A stretch of DNA of 64,000 bases from Microvirga lupini (lineage in GTDB: Bacteria; Pseudomonadota; Alphaproteobacteria; Rhizobiales; Beijerinckiaceae), in assembly GCF_014191055.1 (NCBI RefSeq), contig NZ_JACHWB010000001.1, positions 1,375,973 through 1,439,972 on the forward strand, in the 5' to 3' direction. The translations under genes were made by a program, and so were the position numbers. Positions 1 through 8,368 of this stretch are shown piece after piece (position 1 is the stretch's first letter; each line of letters opens with the position of its first letter). The notes beneath the pieces were generated by a model. It was not told the origin of the DNA, did not search any database, and saw only the letters and a program-made list of their open reading frames with translations.

Positions 1-3000
1 CCTGATCGGAGGCGCGCCCGGTCTGGGTGGCGATCTCCGACAGGAGCGTCTCGATGTGCTGGACACGGCCGGTCAGCCCGTCCTCGACGGCTCCGAGATT
101 GCTGCTGGCGGAAGCCGCCACCTGCTGGAGCATGCGGTTGGCGTCGGTCAGGCGGCCGAGCACTTCGGTGAGCTCGCCCCGCAGGCGCTCATTGGCGCCG
201 GTGAGGGCCTCCACCGTCTGCTCGGTTCCCGCGTTGATGGATGCACGCACGGCCTCCGTCGACTGCAGGTAGGAAGCGGTGAGCTCCATCGTGCGCTCCT
301 GGAGCGACGAGAGGAGGGTGTCGCTGCGCTCTTCGAGGCTGCGCAGGGTCGTGTCGCTGATGGCCGCGACCTCGCGGCCGATGACCTCGCCACGATTGCC
401 CAGGCTCTCGACGAGCGAAGCGCCCTGGGTGTCGAAGATCGAGCGGATCTCGCCGATGCGGCTTGTGAGCGAGCCGAGAACGGCCTGACCGCGCTCGTCG
501 ATGGTCTCGGCAGCGCCGGTCAGGCGGTTGACCACACCCTCCTCGAGCATCGTGACGCTCTGGTTGAGAGCGGCGGCCAGCTCCTCGGTGCGGCTGCCGA
601 GGGTCGCGGCGATCTCTTCCGCGCGGGAGCCAAGGGTCTGGTTGATCTCGAAGGCGCGAGTCCCGAGGGTCTCGGAGATCTCGTCGGCGCGGCTGCCCAG
701 GACCTCGTTGATCGAGGCAATCCGGCTGTCGAGGGACTGGCCGATCTGCTCGGCCCTGGAGGATAGGGTATCGGCGATGGCGTTGGTCTTGGCCGTGATC
801 GCCTGGCTGATCTCGTCCACACGGGCCTGGAGGGCCGTGGCCACATCGCGGCCGCCTTCGGCCATGACGCGGGCCATCTCGCCGGTGCGCACCACGAGAG
901 CCTCGTTGAGGGCGGTCGAGCGGGCGCCGAGCACGCTGTCGACCCGCTCGACGATGGTGTCGAAGTTGGCCGTGATCTCCGTGGTGCGGCGGGAGGCGTG
1001 CTCCTCGAGAGCCGTAAGCTGCGTCTCGATGGCCGTGGTCGCCTCGCGGGCACGCTCGGTGAAGGACTCGGCGACGGTGCGGCCCTGCACGGTGATCAGG
1101 CGGTCCATTTCTTCGAGGCGGCCGGTGATGGTCTCCGTCATGCTGCCCACATCGCGGGAGATGCGCTCGGCCACTTCGCTGCCGCGGGTGGTGACGTCCT
1201 CCAGGGCCGTGAGGCGGGCCACGAGGGTCTCTTCCATGTCGCGGGTGCGGGTGTCGACGGTGGTGGACAGGGTCTCGGCCGTACGGTTGAGGGCCTCGTT
1301 GACGCGCGAGCCCTGGCTCGCGATGGCGAGAACGATGTCCTTCGCGGTATTGGCGAGACGCGTCTGCGCATCCTCGGTGTGGAGGGAGAGGGTCTCGGAG
1401 AATTCATGGCCACGGTTTTCGAACGCGGAGCGGAATTCCTCGACCTGGGTTCCCATGAGGGCGGACAGGCGCTCGCCGGCCTGGGTGAGGCTGGTCTCCA
1501 GGGCCTGACCCTGGACGGTGACGGATTCGCTGACACGCAGGCTGGCGCTCTCCAGGCGGCTGGCGAGATCCTCGACGCGGGTGCCGATCGACTCGTCGGC
1601 GAGCCGCACGGCGCTCTCCAGATGCTCGCGCACCTCGCTGCCGCGCTGGCTGATCTCGCGGGTGACGTCGCCCGCCGTGGCCGCAAGGCCCTCGCGGAAC
1701 TCGTTGCCGCGCAGCACGATCTCGTCGACGACGCCGGTGCCCGTGCTGGCAAGCTGCTCGCGCAGGGAGCTGCCGCGGGTCGTAAGCTCTTCGATGAGGG
1801 AGCCGGCCGTGAGGGCGAACTCCTCGCGCACGGTGCCGCTGCTGGTGGTGAGCGCCTGAACCAGGGACGCCCCGGTCTCGGAGAGCTGCTCGCGCATCTG
1901 GGTGCCGCGGGTCACGATCTCCTCGCTCACGGAGGTGCCAGCTGCCGCGATCTGGTCGCGCATCTCGGCCGTGCGGGCGGAGATGTCGTCGGCGATCACG
2001 CCGCCGGTGGCGGCAAGCTTCTCGGTGATCTCGGCGCCGCGCTGGGCGAAGCTGTCCTCAAGGGTGCGGGCGGTCTGCTCGAAGGCTTCGCGCACGTCGT
2101 TGCCCTGCTGGGCGAGGGCGTCGATCACGCCACGGCCGGTCTCGGCCAGCGTGCGGGTCACCTGGCTCGCACCATCCTGCAGGTGGCGGGTCAGCAGGTC
2201 GCCAGTGCGCTCGAATGCGCCCGTGATGTCCTGGGCCTTGCTCTCGAGGGCAGTCGTGATGGTGACGCCGACCTCGGAGATGCCGTTCTTGATCTCGTCG
2301 CTGGAGCCCGCGAGGCGCTCGACCAGCTCGACGCCGCGGCTCGCCATCTCCTCCACGACGCGCTCGCCTGCGCGGCCCAGAGCCTGGGTGATGTGGTCGC
2401 CCTGCTGTTCAAGGGAGGCGGTGACCTTGTCGCCCGCACCGCTGACGGCGGACACGACACGCTCGCTGGCGCCGTCGAGGTCCTGGATCAGGTTCTGGTG
2501 CACGCCGGTGATCGAGCCGCGCACGCGCTCCGCGTTCGACACGATGGCCTCGCGCTGAGCCACGAGTTCGTCGATGAGCGAGCGGATGCGGATCTCGTTA
2601 TCGGAATAGGCGCGCTCAAGGGTCGAGATCTCGCTGCGCACGAGAGTCTCGAGTTCGCCGGCGCGAGCCAGCGCCCGCTCGACGCCGTCGCCGACGGCCG
2701 CCACCTCGCGGCGCACGGCCTGCGATACGGAGAGGACCGCGTCGGTGGAGAAGTTCTCGGGCTGGGCGAGACGCGCGGCTACTTCGCCGACCGCGCGAGC
2801 CACCAGCTTCATCTCCTGCGAACGGACGGTGAGCATGGCGGCGATGAAGAACAGGAAGATCGGACCGACGAGCCCCACGGCGCCGAGCGCGAGCTGGGAC
2901 GTCGAGAACGTCGCAAGCAATTGTTCGGGCGTGGTGATGCCCTGCGTGTAGATGAGGGCGCCGACGCCGCCGATCCAGAGCAGAGACAAGAGGGCCGCCA

Positions 3001-3361
3001 GCCAGTAGGCGCGACGGGAGGGGCGGACCTGCAGGGCCTGAAGCATCACGCCGACATTCTGGCGGTCGTCATTGGCGACGGCGTTCCGGTCGGGGGCGAT
3101 GAAACCGGAACGGGCCATGTCGTCGAGCCGCGGGTCGTGATCGTCGGCGTGGGCGGAGAGGGAATCCGATCCGAGCCCGAAGGGACCCTTGGTGAAGTCG
3201 TGATCGTCGATGTCCGGCAGCTTGGGCTCGTCGCCAAAGGCCTTATCGCCCGGACGGGATGGGGTGTGGATCACGAACGTATCGTCGAGGTTGAGCGCCT
3301 GCTCCACAGCCGTCAGGGCTGCCTCAGCCGGGTCTTTCATCTTCTTGTTCTCGGTCGCCAT
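1..3361 (-). CDS. Giant coiled-coil membrane protein (apolipoprotein A1/A4/E-like), 3' end outside window
   Basis: Partial gene. Reading leftward from the ATG at 3361 the frame stays open for 1120 codons to the window edge, ending in ...RASDQ with no stop, so the C-terminus is missing. A GAGGGCGG ribosome site lies just upstream. The first 115 residues are acidic and disordered. Two hydrophobic segments follow, at about 119-138 and 156-178, separated by a short loop. The rest is a long alpha-helical region built of degenerate units of roughly 15-30 residues rich in E, T, S, A and R, with recurring forms such as GSRADEIS, TRGSxLREQL and VTREISQRGSEV. Composition and periodicity match the large Hyphomicrobiales proteins that databases label apolipoprotein A1/A4/E or kinesin-like on weak similarity. 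No enzyme motif is visible. It is probably an inner-membrane-anchored rod, possibly structural or polar. Function is unknown. Long plus-strand open frames over the same stretch are GC-driven shadows. Confidence 0.85.
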   Translation of the reverse strand, partial: MATENKKMKDPAEAALTAVEQALNLDDTFVIHTPSRPGDKAFGDEPKLPDIDDHDFTKGPFGLGSDSLSAHADDHDPRLDDMARSGFIAPDRNAVANDDRQNVGVMLQALQVRPSRRAYWLAALLSLLWIGGVGALIYTQGITTPEQLLATFSTSQLALGAVGLVGPIFLFFIAAMLTVRSQEMKLVARAVGEVAARLAQPENFSTDAVLSVSQAVRREVAAVGDGVERALARAGELETLVRSEISTLERAYSDNEIRIRSLIDELVAQREAIVSNAERVRGSITGVHQNLIQDLDGASERVVSAVSGAGDKVTASLEQQGDHITQALGRAGERVVEEMASRGVELVERLAGSSDEIKNGISEVGVTITTALESKAQDITGAFERTGDLLTRHLQDGASQVTRTLAETGRGVIDALAQQGNDVREAFEQTARTLEDSFAQRGAEITEKLAATGGVIADDISARTAEMRDQIAAAGTSVSEEIVTRGTQMREQLSETGASLVQALTTSSGTVREEFALTAGSLIEELTTRGSSLREQLASTGTGVVDEIVLRGNEFREGLAATAGDVTREISQRGSEVREHLESAVRLADESIGTRVEDLASRLESASLRVSESVTVQGQALETSLTQAGERLSALMGTQVEEFRSAFENRGHEFSETLSLHTEDAQTRLANTAKDIVLAIASQGSRVNEALNRTAETLSTTVDTRTRDMEETLVARLTALEDVTTRGSEVAERISRDVGSMTETITGRLEEMDRLITVQGRTVAESFTERAREATTAIETQLTALEEHASRRTTEITANFDTIVERVDSVLGARSTALNEALVVRTGEMARVMAEGGRDVATALQARVDEISQAITAKTNAIADTLSSRAEQIGQSLDSRIASINEVLGSRADEISETLGTRAFEINQTLGSRAEEIAATLGSRTEELAAALNQSVTMLEEGVVNRLTGAAETIDERGQAVLGSLTSRIGEIRSIFDTQGASLVESLGNRGEVIGREVAAISDTTLRSLEERSDTLLSSLQERTMELTASYLQSTEAVRASINAGTEQTVEALTGANERLRGELTEVLGRLTDANRMLQQVAASASSNLGAVEDGLTGRVQHIETLLSEIATQTGRASDQ

Positions 3362-3554
3362 GATCCGCCCTCGTGACGCAACTGATGATTCTGAAGCCGC
3401 ATTCTTTTCACGTAAAGCAAGGTGAATGCATGGCCTCAGCCGCTCCGGACGACCCTTTAGGGGCTTCCGCACGGTAATCTGTCATTTACCAAGCAAGTCT
3501 AGCGGCCGATCTGAAACAAGGAAACCGGATGTCCCCTGTCACTTGCGAACGTCG

Positions 3555-3570
3555 TTAACGGCTTAGTAAC
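3555..3570. promoter_or_regulatory. Near-match CtrA box in the 3362-3676 gap
   Basis: The 315-bp divergent gap between the coiled-coil protein gene and the ferredoxin gene holds no convincing gene. It contains TTAA, seven bases, then GTAAC, one mismatch from the CtrA consensus TTAA-N7-TTAAC. It lies about 195 bp upstream of the coiled-coil gene start and 107 bp upstream of the ferredoxin. A single degenerate match is weak evidence, but two perfect sites occur elsewhere in this window. Confidence 0.3.
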
Positions 3571-3676
3571 CTGCACTACGGGGCACAATGCGGCAAAAAG
3601 ACGGCATAGATCGGGTCTGTCTCTCGTCTTCCGGTGCGGTCTGTCATAAGTATGCGCCAGCAACCAGAGGTCCGCA

Positions 3677-3997
3677 ATGATCCAGATCACGTTCATCGAT
3701 TCTGAGGGAACCTCCCGCACCGTCGAGGCGGAAGAGGGCGCAACCGTTATGGAAACGGCCATCCGCAATGGCGTTCCCGGCATCGAGGCCGAGTGCGGCG
3801 GCGCATGCTCGTGTGCCACATGCCATGTCTATGTGGCCGAGGAGTGGGAAGCCGCCACGGGCCAGCCTCAACCCATGGAGGAAGACATGCTCGACTTCGC
3901 CTATGATGTGCGCCCCAACTCGCGGCTCTCGTGCCAGATCCGGGTGCGGCCGGAGCTCGACGGCCTCGTCGTTCACACCCCCACCCGGCAGGGCTGA
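3677..3997 (+). CDS. 2Fe-2S ferredoxin (adrenodoxin/putidaredoxin type)
   Basis: A 106-residue electron-transfer protein with the vertebrate-type/ISC ferredoxin cysteine pattern: C40-x5-C46-x2-C49 in a CGGACSCATCH segment, and the fourth ligand C86 in RLSCQIR. Length and the acidic MEEDMLDFAYDV stretch fit the adrenodoxin/FdVI subfamily, which passes electrons from a ferredoxin reductase to P450s or to Fe-S assembly. No hscA/hscB/iscU genes are adjacent, so the partner cannot be named. The gene is followed after 15 bp by a universal stress protein gene on the same strand, so the two are probably co-transcribed. The start is the first ATG of the frame, with an AGAGG ribosome site upstream. Confidence 0.92.
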   Translation: MIQITFIDSEGTSRTVEAEEGATVMETAIRNGVPGIEAECGGACSCATCHVYVAEEWEAATGQPQPMEEDMLDFAYDVRPNSRLSCQIRVRPELDGLVVHTPTRQG

Positions 3998-4012
3998 CCT
4001 GGAGGCAGATCC

Positions 4013-4438
4013 ATGTTCAAGACCATTCTCGTTCCCGTTGATCTCGGTGAGGTCGAGGCGGCCAAGCCTGCGATCGACAAGGCTGTCGAACTCGCCAATA
4101 GTTCGGGCGGCACCCTGCGGCTGATTTATGTGCGTGCCATCGTGCCCGTCACCTACATGGAGTTCATGCCTCCGGCCTTCGACGAGGAGCAGCAGGGCGA
4201 GGCGGACGCCAAGCTCGCCGAGGTGGCGGCCGGGGTCGCGCTGCCGGCCGAGCGTGTCTCGACCGCCGTTCGTCTCGGCTCCGTCTATGCCGAGGTTCTG
4301 GACGAGGCCGAGCAGACAGGCGCGGATCTCATCGTCGTCGGCTCGCACCGGCCCACCATGGCCACCTACCTGCTCGGCTCCAACGCCTCCACCATCGTGC
4401 GCCACGCCAAGTGCTCGGTGCTGGTGGTGAGGGCTTGA
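4013..4438 (+). CDS. Universal stress protein, UspA family
   Basis: A 141-residue single-domain Usp protein. The N-terminus has the typical FKTILVPVDL strand. The C-terminal segment VVGSHRPTMATYLLGSNAST holds the ATP-binding pattern G-x2-(G/H)-x9-G-S/N of the ATP-binding Usp subclass, with the first glycine pair partly altered (GSHRP rather than GxxG). Such cytoplasmic proteins respond to starvation and stress; the exact role here is unknown. The start ATG is preceded by GGAGGCAGATCC, a strong ribosome site. It lies 15 bp after the ferredoxin gene. Confidence 0.92.
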   Translation: MFKTILVPVDLGEVEAAKPAIDKAVELANSSGGTLRLIYVRAIVPVTYMEFMPPAFDEEQQGEADAKLAEVAAGVALPAERVSTAVRLGSVYAEVLDEAEQTGADLIVVGSHRPTMATYLLGSNASTIVRHAKCSVLVVRA

Positions 4439-4450
4439 TTTTCACCCTCC

Positions 4451-4485
4451 GTCGTCATGGCCGGGCTTGTTCCGGCCATGACGAC
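4451..4485. repeat. Perfect 14-bp palindrome (REP-like / terminator)
   Basis: Inverted repeat GTCGTCATGGCCGG / CCGGCCATGACGAC with a 7-base loop, between two convergent genes. There is no strong T-tract, so it looks more like a REP-type palindrome than a classical terminator, although it may act as one for both genes. Similar CATCCCGG-type palindromes recur in other gaps of this window. Confidence 0.7.
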
Positions 4486-4506
4486 GAGAATTGATGTGCC
4501 GAGGTC

Positions 4507-5076
4507 CTAAGACGCTTTCGGCAGCAGTTCTTCCGGCAGCGCTTCCGACCGGAACGGGCGGGGCTTGTTGAGCCGGATCATCGGCTCGATCTGCCAATAG
4601 CCGACGATGGCCAGCAGGATCCCCAGCAACCCGACGCCGTTGGCTCCCATCTGGAACGCCTGCCAGACCAGATAGGCCATGGCCAGAAGGGACGCGATGG
4701 CGAGGCCGGATGTCGGCAGCCACAGACCCATGGGCTTGCCGGCCACGAACCGCGCCTGCGGATTGGATCGGATGATCGCCTCGCACAGGGCCTTCACGAA
4801 GGCGCGGTATTCCTTCGTCATCTCCTGCGCCTCCACGAGGCTCTTCCAGTCGAGGGAATTGAAGGTGAAGGATTTGCCGTCCTTCATGATCACCTTGGTG
4901 CGGTAGGATTTCTGGGCCAGCCGCCCTGGCTCGAAGGTCATGCGCACGGTGTCCACGGCGCCGAGCTGGACCTCATGCACCTTACGGCCGGAATCCACCG
5001 TGAGCGTGCTGCCCTTGAGGGTGAAGGAGATCGGGCCGCCGAAGGGCTTGGGGCTGTGGGTATAAGTCTGAGACAT
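4507..5076 (-). CDS. Conserved hypothetical membrane protein with two C-terminal helices
   Basis: A 189-residue protein I do not recognise by name. Residues 1-110 form a soluble beta-rich region (ISFTLKGSTLTVDSG, KVIMKDGKSFTF), resembling a small PH-like or sensor domain. Two hydrophobic segments follow at about 122-141 and 147-164, then a short basic, proline-containing tail. No signal peptide is present, so the soluble part probably faces the cytoplasm. It stands alone on the minus strand, between a convergent stress gene and the VWA-protein gene 60 bp upstream, and could be the last gene of the antiporter/VWA transcription unit. Confidence 0.75.
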   Translation of the reverse strand: MSQTYTHSPKPFGGPISFTLKGSTLTVDSGRKVHEVQLGAVDTVRMTFEPGRLAQKSYRTKVIMKDGKSFTFNSLDWKSLVEAQEMTKEYRAFVKALCEAIIRSNPQARFVAGKPMGLWLPTSGLAIASLLAMAYLVWQAFQMGANGVGLLGILLAIVGYWQIEPMIRLNKPRPFRSEALPEELLPKAS

Positions 5077-5137
5077 AAGGCTTCTTAACCTTAGGCTGTC
5101 CCTTCGGCAAACCGGTTCCCGGATTCTGGAGGCATGC

Positions 5138-6313
5138 CTAGCGGACCAGTTCCCGCATCGCGTGGTCGATGCCTTCGAGATTGAGCGGGTACATGCGCTC
5201 GCCGAAGGTCTGGCGGATCAGGCTGATCGATTGCGTATACCCCCAATGCGGCTGCGGCACCGGGTTCAGCCATACGGCTTTATGGAAGTGATCGAGAATG
5301 CGCCGCAGCCAGACTTGGCCCGACTCCTCGTTCCAGTGTTCCACGGAGCCGCCGGGATGGGTGACCTCGTAGGGGCTCATGGAGGCATCGCCCACGAAGA
5401 CCACGCGGTAATCCGACGGATAAGTGCGGATCACGTCGAGGGTGGGGATCTTCTCGTCGAAGCGCCGGCGGTTCTCCTTCCAGACGTTCTCGTAGACGCA
5501 GTTGTGAAAATAGAAGTGCTCGAAATGCTTGAACTCCAGGCGCGCAGCCGAAAAAAGCTCCTCGGCGATCTCGATATGCCAGTCCATGGAGCCGCCGACG
5601 TCGAGGAAGAGAAGCACCTTTACGGCGTTGCGGCGCTCGGGCCGCAGGCGCACGTCGAGATAGCCCTTGTGGGCGGTCTCGTGGATCGTCTCGTCGAGGT
5701 CGAGTTCCTCGGCCGAGCCGGTGCGGGCGAAGCGGCGCAGGCGGCGGAGCGCGATGCGCATGTTGCGCACCCCGAGCTCGACGCTGTCGTCGAAATCCTT
5801 GAACTCGCGCTTGTCCCAGACCTTCACGGCGCGGAAGTTGCGGTTCTTGTCCTGGCCGATGCGCACGCCTTCCGGGTTGTAGCCATAGGCGCCATAGGGC
5901 GAGGTGCCGGCGGTGCCGATCCACTTGTTGCCGCCTTGGTGGCGCCCTTTCTGCTCCTCGAGGCGTTTTTTCAGATTTTCCCAGAGCTTGTCCCAGCCCA
6001 TGGCCTCGATCTGGCGCTTCTCCTCGTCGGTCAGGTAGCGCTCCGCGAGCTTGCGCAGCCATTCCTCCGGGATCCCGGTCTCCTCGACCGCGCGGCCCAC
6101 GCTCTCGAGGCCCTTGAACACATGGGCGAAGACCTGGTCGAACTTGTCGAAATGCCGCTCGTCCTTCACCAAGCAGGTGCGGGAGAGGTAGTAGAACTCT
6201 TCCACGCTCTTGTCGGCGAGATCCCGGTCGAGCGCCTCCAACAGGGCTAGGTACTCCCGGAAGGAGACCGGCACCTTGGCCGCGCGCAGCTCTGTGAAGA
6301 AGGTCAGGAACAT
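5138..6313 (-). CDS. VWA-domain protein, CoxE-like family
   Basis: A 391-residue cytoplasmic protein. The N-terminal half (MFLTFFTELRAAKVPVSFRE and the following helical region) and the C-terminal von Willebrand A domain match the CoxE-like VWA proteins that work with MoxR AAA+ ATPases as metal-insertion or maturation chaperones. The metal site motif is D238-V-G-G-S242 rather than the textbook DxSxS, a variant I believe to be common in this family. I chose the ATG at 6313: it lies 4 bp beyond the stop of the antiporter gene, and the extra 47 residues of the longer frame overlap that gene and are low complexity. The MoxR partner is at 9760-10608, on the other strand and 3.4 kb away, an unusual separation for a pair that is often adjacent. 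Confidence 0.88.
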   Translation of the reverse strand: MFLTFFTELRAAKVPVSFREYLALLEALDRDLADKSVEEFYYLSRTCLVKDERHFDKFDQVFAHVFKGLESVGRAVEETGIPEEWLRKLAERYLTDEEKRQIEAMGWDKLWENLKKRLEEQKGRHQGGNKWIGTAGTSPYGAYGYNPEGVRIGQDKNRNFRAVKVWDKREFKDFDDSVELGVRNMRIALRRLRRFARTGSAEELDLDETIHETAHKGYLDVRLRPERRNAVKVLLFLDVGGSMDWHIEIAEELFSAARLEFKHFEHFYFHNCVYENVWKENRRRFDEKIPTLDVIRTYPSDYRVVFVGDASMSPYEVTHPGGSVEHWNEESGQVWLRRILDHFHKAVWLNPVPQPHWGYTQSISLIRQTFGERMYPLNLEGIDHAMRELVR

Positions 6314-6317
6314 CCGG

Positions 6318-8144
6318 TCACTCTCCGGCCACGGCCGAGGAGGTCCTGCCGACGCGCCGGCGTGCCTGGAACACGGCGCGGTTCGGGTCGTGCTTCGGAT
6401 CGCTCCTCTTGAGAAGCTCCCGGAATTCGTCCCGCCGCTCATGGATCGAAGCAATCACGAGACCCATCGGAACGCCGATGTCGCTCAGCACCGCCTCGCT
6501 CAGCTGAAGAGAGGCCTCGATGGTTTCCGGAACCGCATCGTCGACACCAAGCTCATAGAGCTGGGTCGCATGGCGGGCGTCGCGAGCACGGGCCACGATG
6601 GTGATGTCGGTGCATTCCTGCCGCGCGGCGGTCACGACGCCTTCGATGGAGCTGAGCGTGTCCAGCGTGATCACGAGCGCGAGTGCGCGGTCGATGCCGC
6701 AGGCACGGAGGAATTCCGGATAGGAACCGTCGCCGTAATACACGGGCTTGCCGGCCTTGCGCTCCGCAGCCACGCGGGCGGGATCCAGATCAATGGCGAG
6801 ATAGGGGATCTTGTGGCGGTCCAGCATATCCCCGACGAGCTGCCCCACCCGCCCGTATCCGGCGATGATCACGCGTCCGACCTCATCGGCCGGCGGGGCG
6901 ACCGTGACGATGGTATCGAGCGGTCGGCTCACCTCCAGTTTGCGGCTCAGACGCTGCCCGAGCCGGGCCAGAAGCGGGATCACCACCATCGTGATCGTCG
7001 TCACGAGGAGGAGATTCTGGCCGATGCCGCCCGGTACGAGGCCGGCGATCATCGCAGCGCCCAAGATCACGAGGGCGAACTCGCCGCCAGGGCCGAGGAG
7101 GAGGCCGGTTTCGGCGGCCTCGCCCGTGTTGAGGCCATAGCGACGTCCGAGAGCCACGATCGTCAGAGCCTTCACGATGACGACCATGGCGGCGAGCGAC
7201 AGGATCAGCACGGGGGCTTCAAGGAAGCGGGACAGATCGAGGCTCATGCCGACCGATACGAAGAAGACTCCGAGGAGTAGGCCCTTGAAGGGCTGGATCG
7301 TGACATCGACGGCGCGTCGATACTCGGTTTCCGACAGGAGAATGCCGGCGATGAAGGCGCCGAGCGCCATCGAGAGACCACTGACGGCGGCGATCATGCT
7401 GGTCACCATCACGACGAGCAGGCAGGCGGCCATGAACAGCTCGGGGCTCTTCGTGGCCGTGACGAGCTGAAAGAAGGGCCGCAGGATGAAGCGGCCGAGG
7501 CCGATGATCAGGGCCAGCGCGAGGCCCGCCTGCAGGAGCAGGATGACAAAGGTGGACGGCGTTACCTCGGGCCTGCCGATGTCGAGCACCGCGATCGTGA
7601 ACAGGATGGGAGCGACCAGCAGGTCCTGAAACAGCAGGGCCGAGAAGCTCGCACGTCCGGCAACCGTATTGAGCCGTTTTTGCTCGGCCAGAACGGGGAT
7701 CACGATGGCAGTGGAAGACAGCGCCAGGGCAAGGCCAACGATGGTGGCCGCTGTGATGGTATCGACGAGTTTGAAGGCGAAGAAGGCGATGCCGAGGACC
7801 AGGGCCCCCAGGGCCACCTGAAGGGATCCGAACCCGAAAACCATTCGCCGCAATGTGCGCAGCCGCTGCCAGGACAGCTCGATGCCGATGGTGAACAGCA
7901 GGAAGACCACTCCGAACTCGGCAATCCGGGAGGTGCCCTCGGGATTCGTGAAGGTCAGCCAGTTGACCCAAGGGTGTTGTTGGATGAAGCGCCCCAGCCC
8001 ATAAGGCCCCAGCAACGCGCCGGCCGCCAGGAACCCCAGCACCGGGCTCACCCTCAGCCGGTGAAAGACCGGGACCACGACGGCGGCCGTTGCCAGGAAG
8101 AGGATCGGTTCCTGATAGGCGTAGAGGTCTATCGCAGCGGCCAT
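6318..8144 (-). CDS. Monovalent cation:proton antiporter-2 (KefB/YbaL-like)
   Basis: A 608-residue inner-membrane CPA2 antiporter. About 12 hydrophobic segments fill residues 1-390. A TrkA-N/RCK nucleotide-binding domain then starts at GRVIIAGYGRVGQLVGDML (GxGxxG fold) and ends near residue 560. Such proteins exchange K+ or Na+ for H+, sometimes gated by NAD(H) or glutathione adducts. The transmembrane signatures LALSSTAIVIPVLAEQ and LLLGPGGEFALVILG are typical of the KefB/YbaL branch. No KefF/KefG-type ancillary subunit is adjacent. It is translated just ahead of the VWA gene, with a 4-bp gap. Confidence 0.92.
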   Translation of the reverse strand: MAAAIDLYAYQEPILFLATAAVVVPVFHRLRVSPVLGFLAAGALLGPYGLGRFIQQHPWVNWLTFTNPEGTSRIAEFGVVFLLFTIGIELSWQRLRTLRRMVFGFGSLQVALGALVLGIAFFAFKLVDTITAATIVGLALALSSTAIVIPVLAEQKRLNTVAGRASFSALLFQDLLVAPILFTIAVLDIGRPEVTPSTFVILLLQAGLALALIIGLGRFILRPFFQLVTATKSPELFMAACLLVVMVTSMIAAVSGLSMALGAFIAGILLSETEYRRAVDVTIQPFKGLLLGVFFVSVGMSLDLSRFLEAPVLILSLAAMVVIVKALTIVALGRRYGLNTGEAAETGLLLGPGGEFALVILGAAMIAGLVPGGIGQNLLLVTTITMVVIPLLARLGQRLSRKLEVSRPLDTIVTVAPPADEVGRVIIAGYGRVGQLVGDMLDRHKIPYLAIDLDPARVAAERKAGKPVYYGDGSYPEFLRACGIDRALALVITLDTLSSIEGVVTAARQECTDITIVARARDARHATQLYELGVDDAVPETIEASLQLSEAVLSDIGVPMGLVIASIHERRDEFRELLKRSDPKHDPNRAVFQARRRVGRTSSAVAGE

Positions 8145-8261
8145 TGCTTCCTTCCGGTTGAAAGTATTGTCGTTCTACCGGCGAGGGATGCGCAAGAGGT
8201 TAATGCCGCTTAAGGTGAGTGGGGGGCGCGACAAGAACGCATGGCGCCAGTGCTGCCCATG

Positions 8262-8362
8262 AGCGATCCCGGACGCCGCAGGCGATCCGGGATCGTCACG
8301 AGGATTAGGAGCCATTACTGTCAGGCGATCCCGGGTTCCGCTGCGCGGCCCCGGGATGACGG
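8262..8362. repeat. Two tandem REP-like palindromes
   Basis: The 224-bp gap 8145-8368 holds two imperfect inverted repeats: GCGATCCCGGA...TCCGGGATCGTC (8262-8297) and ATCCCGGG...CCCGGGAT (about 8328-8357). They belong to the CATCCCGG palindrome class also seen near 27585 and 36938. No gene is visible here. Confidence 0.65.
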
Positions 8363-8368
8363 GTGAGC

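Noticed and set aside
56..3376. Long plus-strand open frames (up to 792 codons) over 56-3376
   Set aside because: They are antisense to the coiled-coil gene, have no ribosome sites or domain signals, and show composition expected from high-GC antisense reading.
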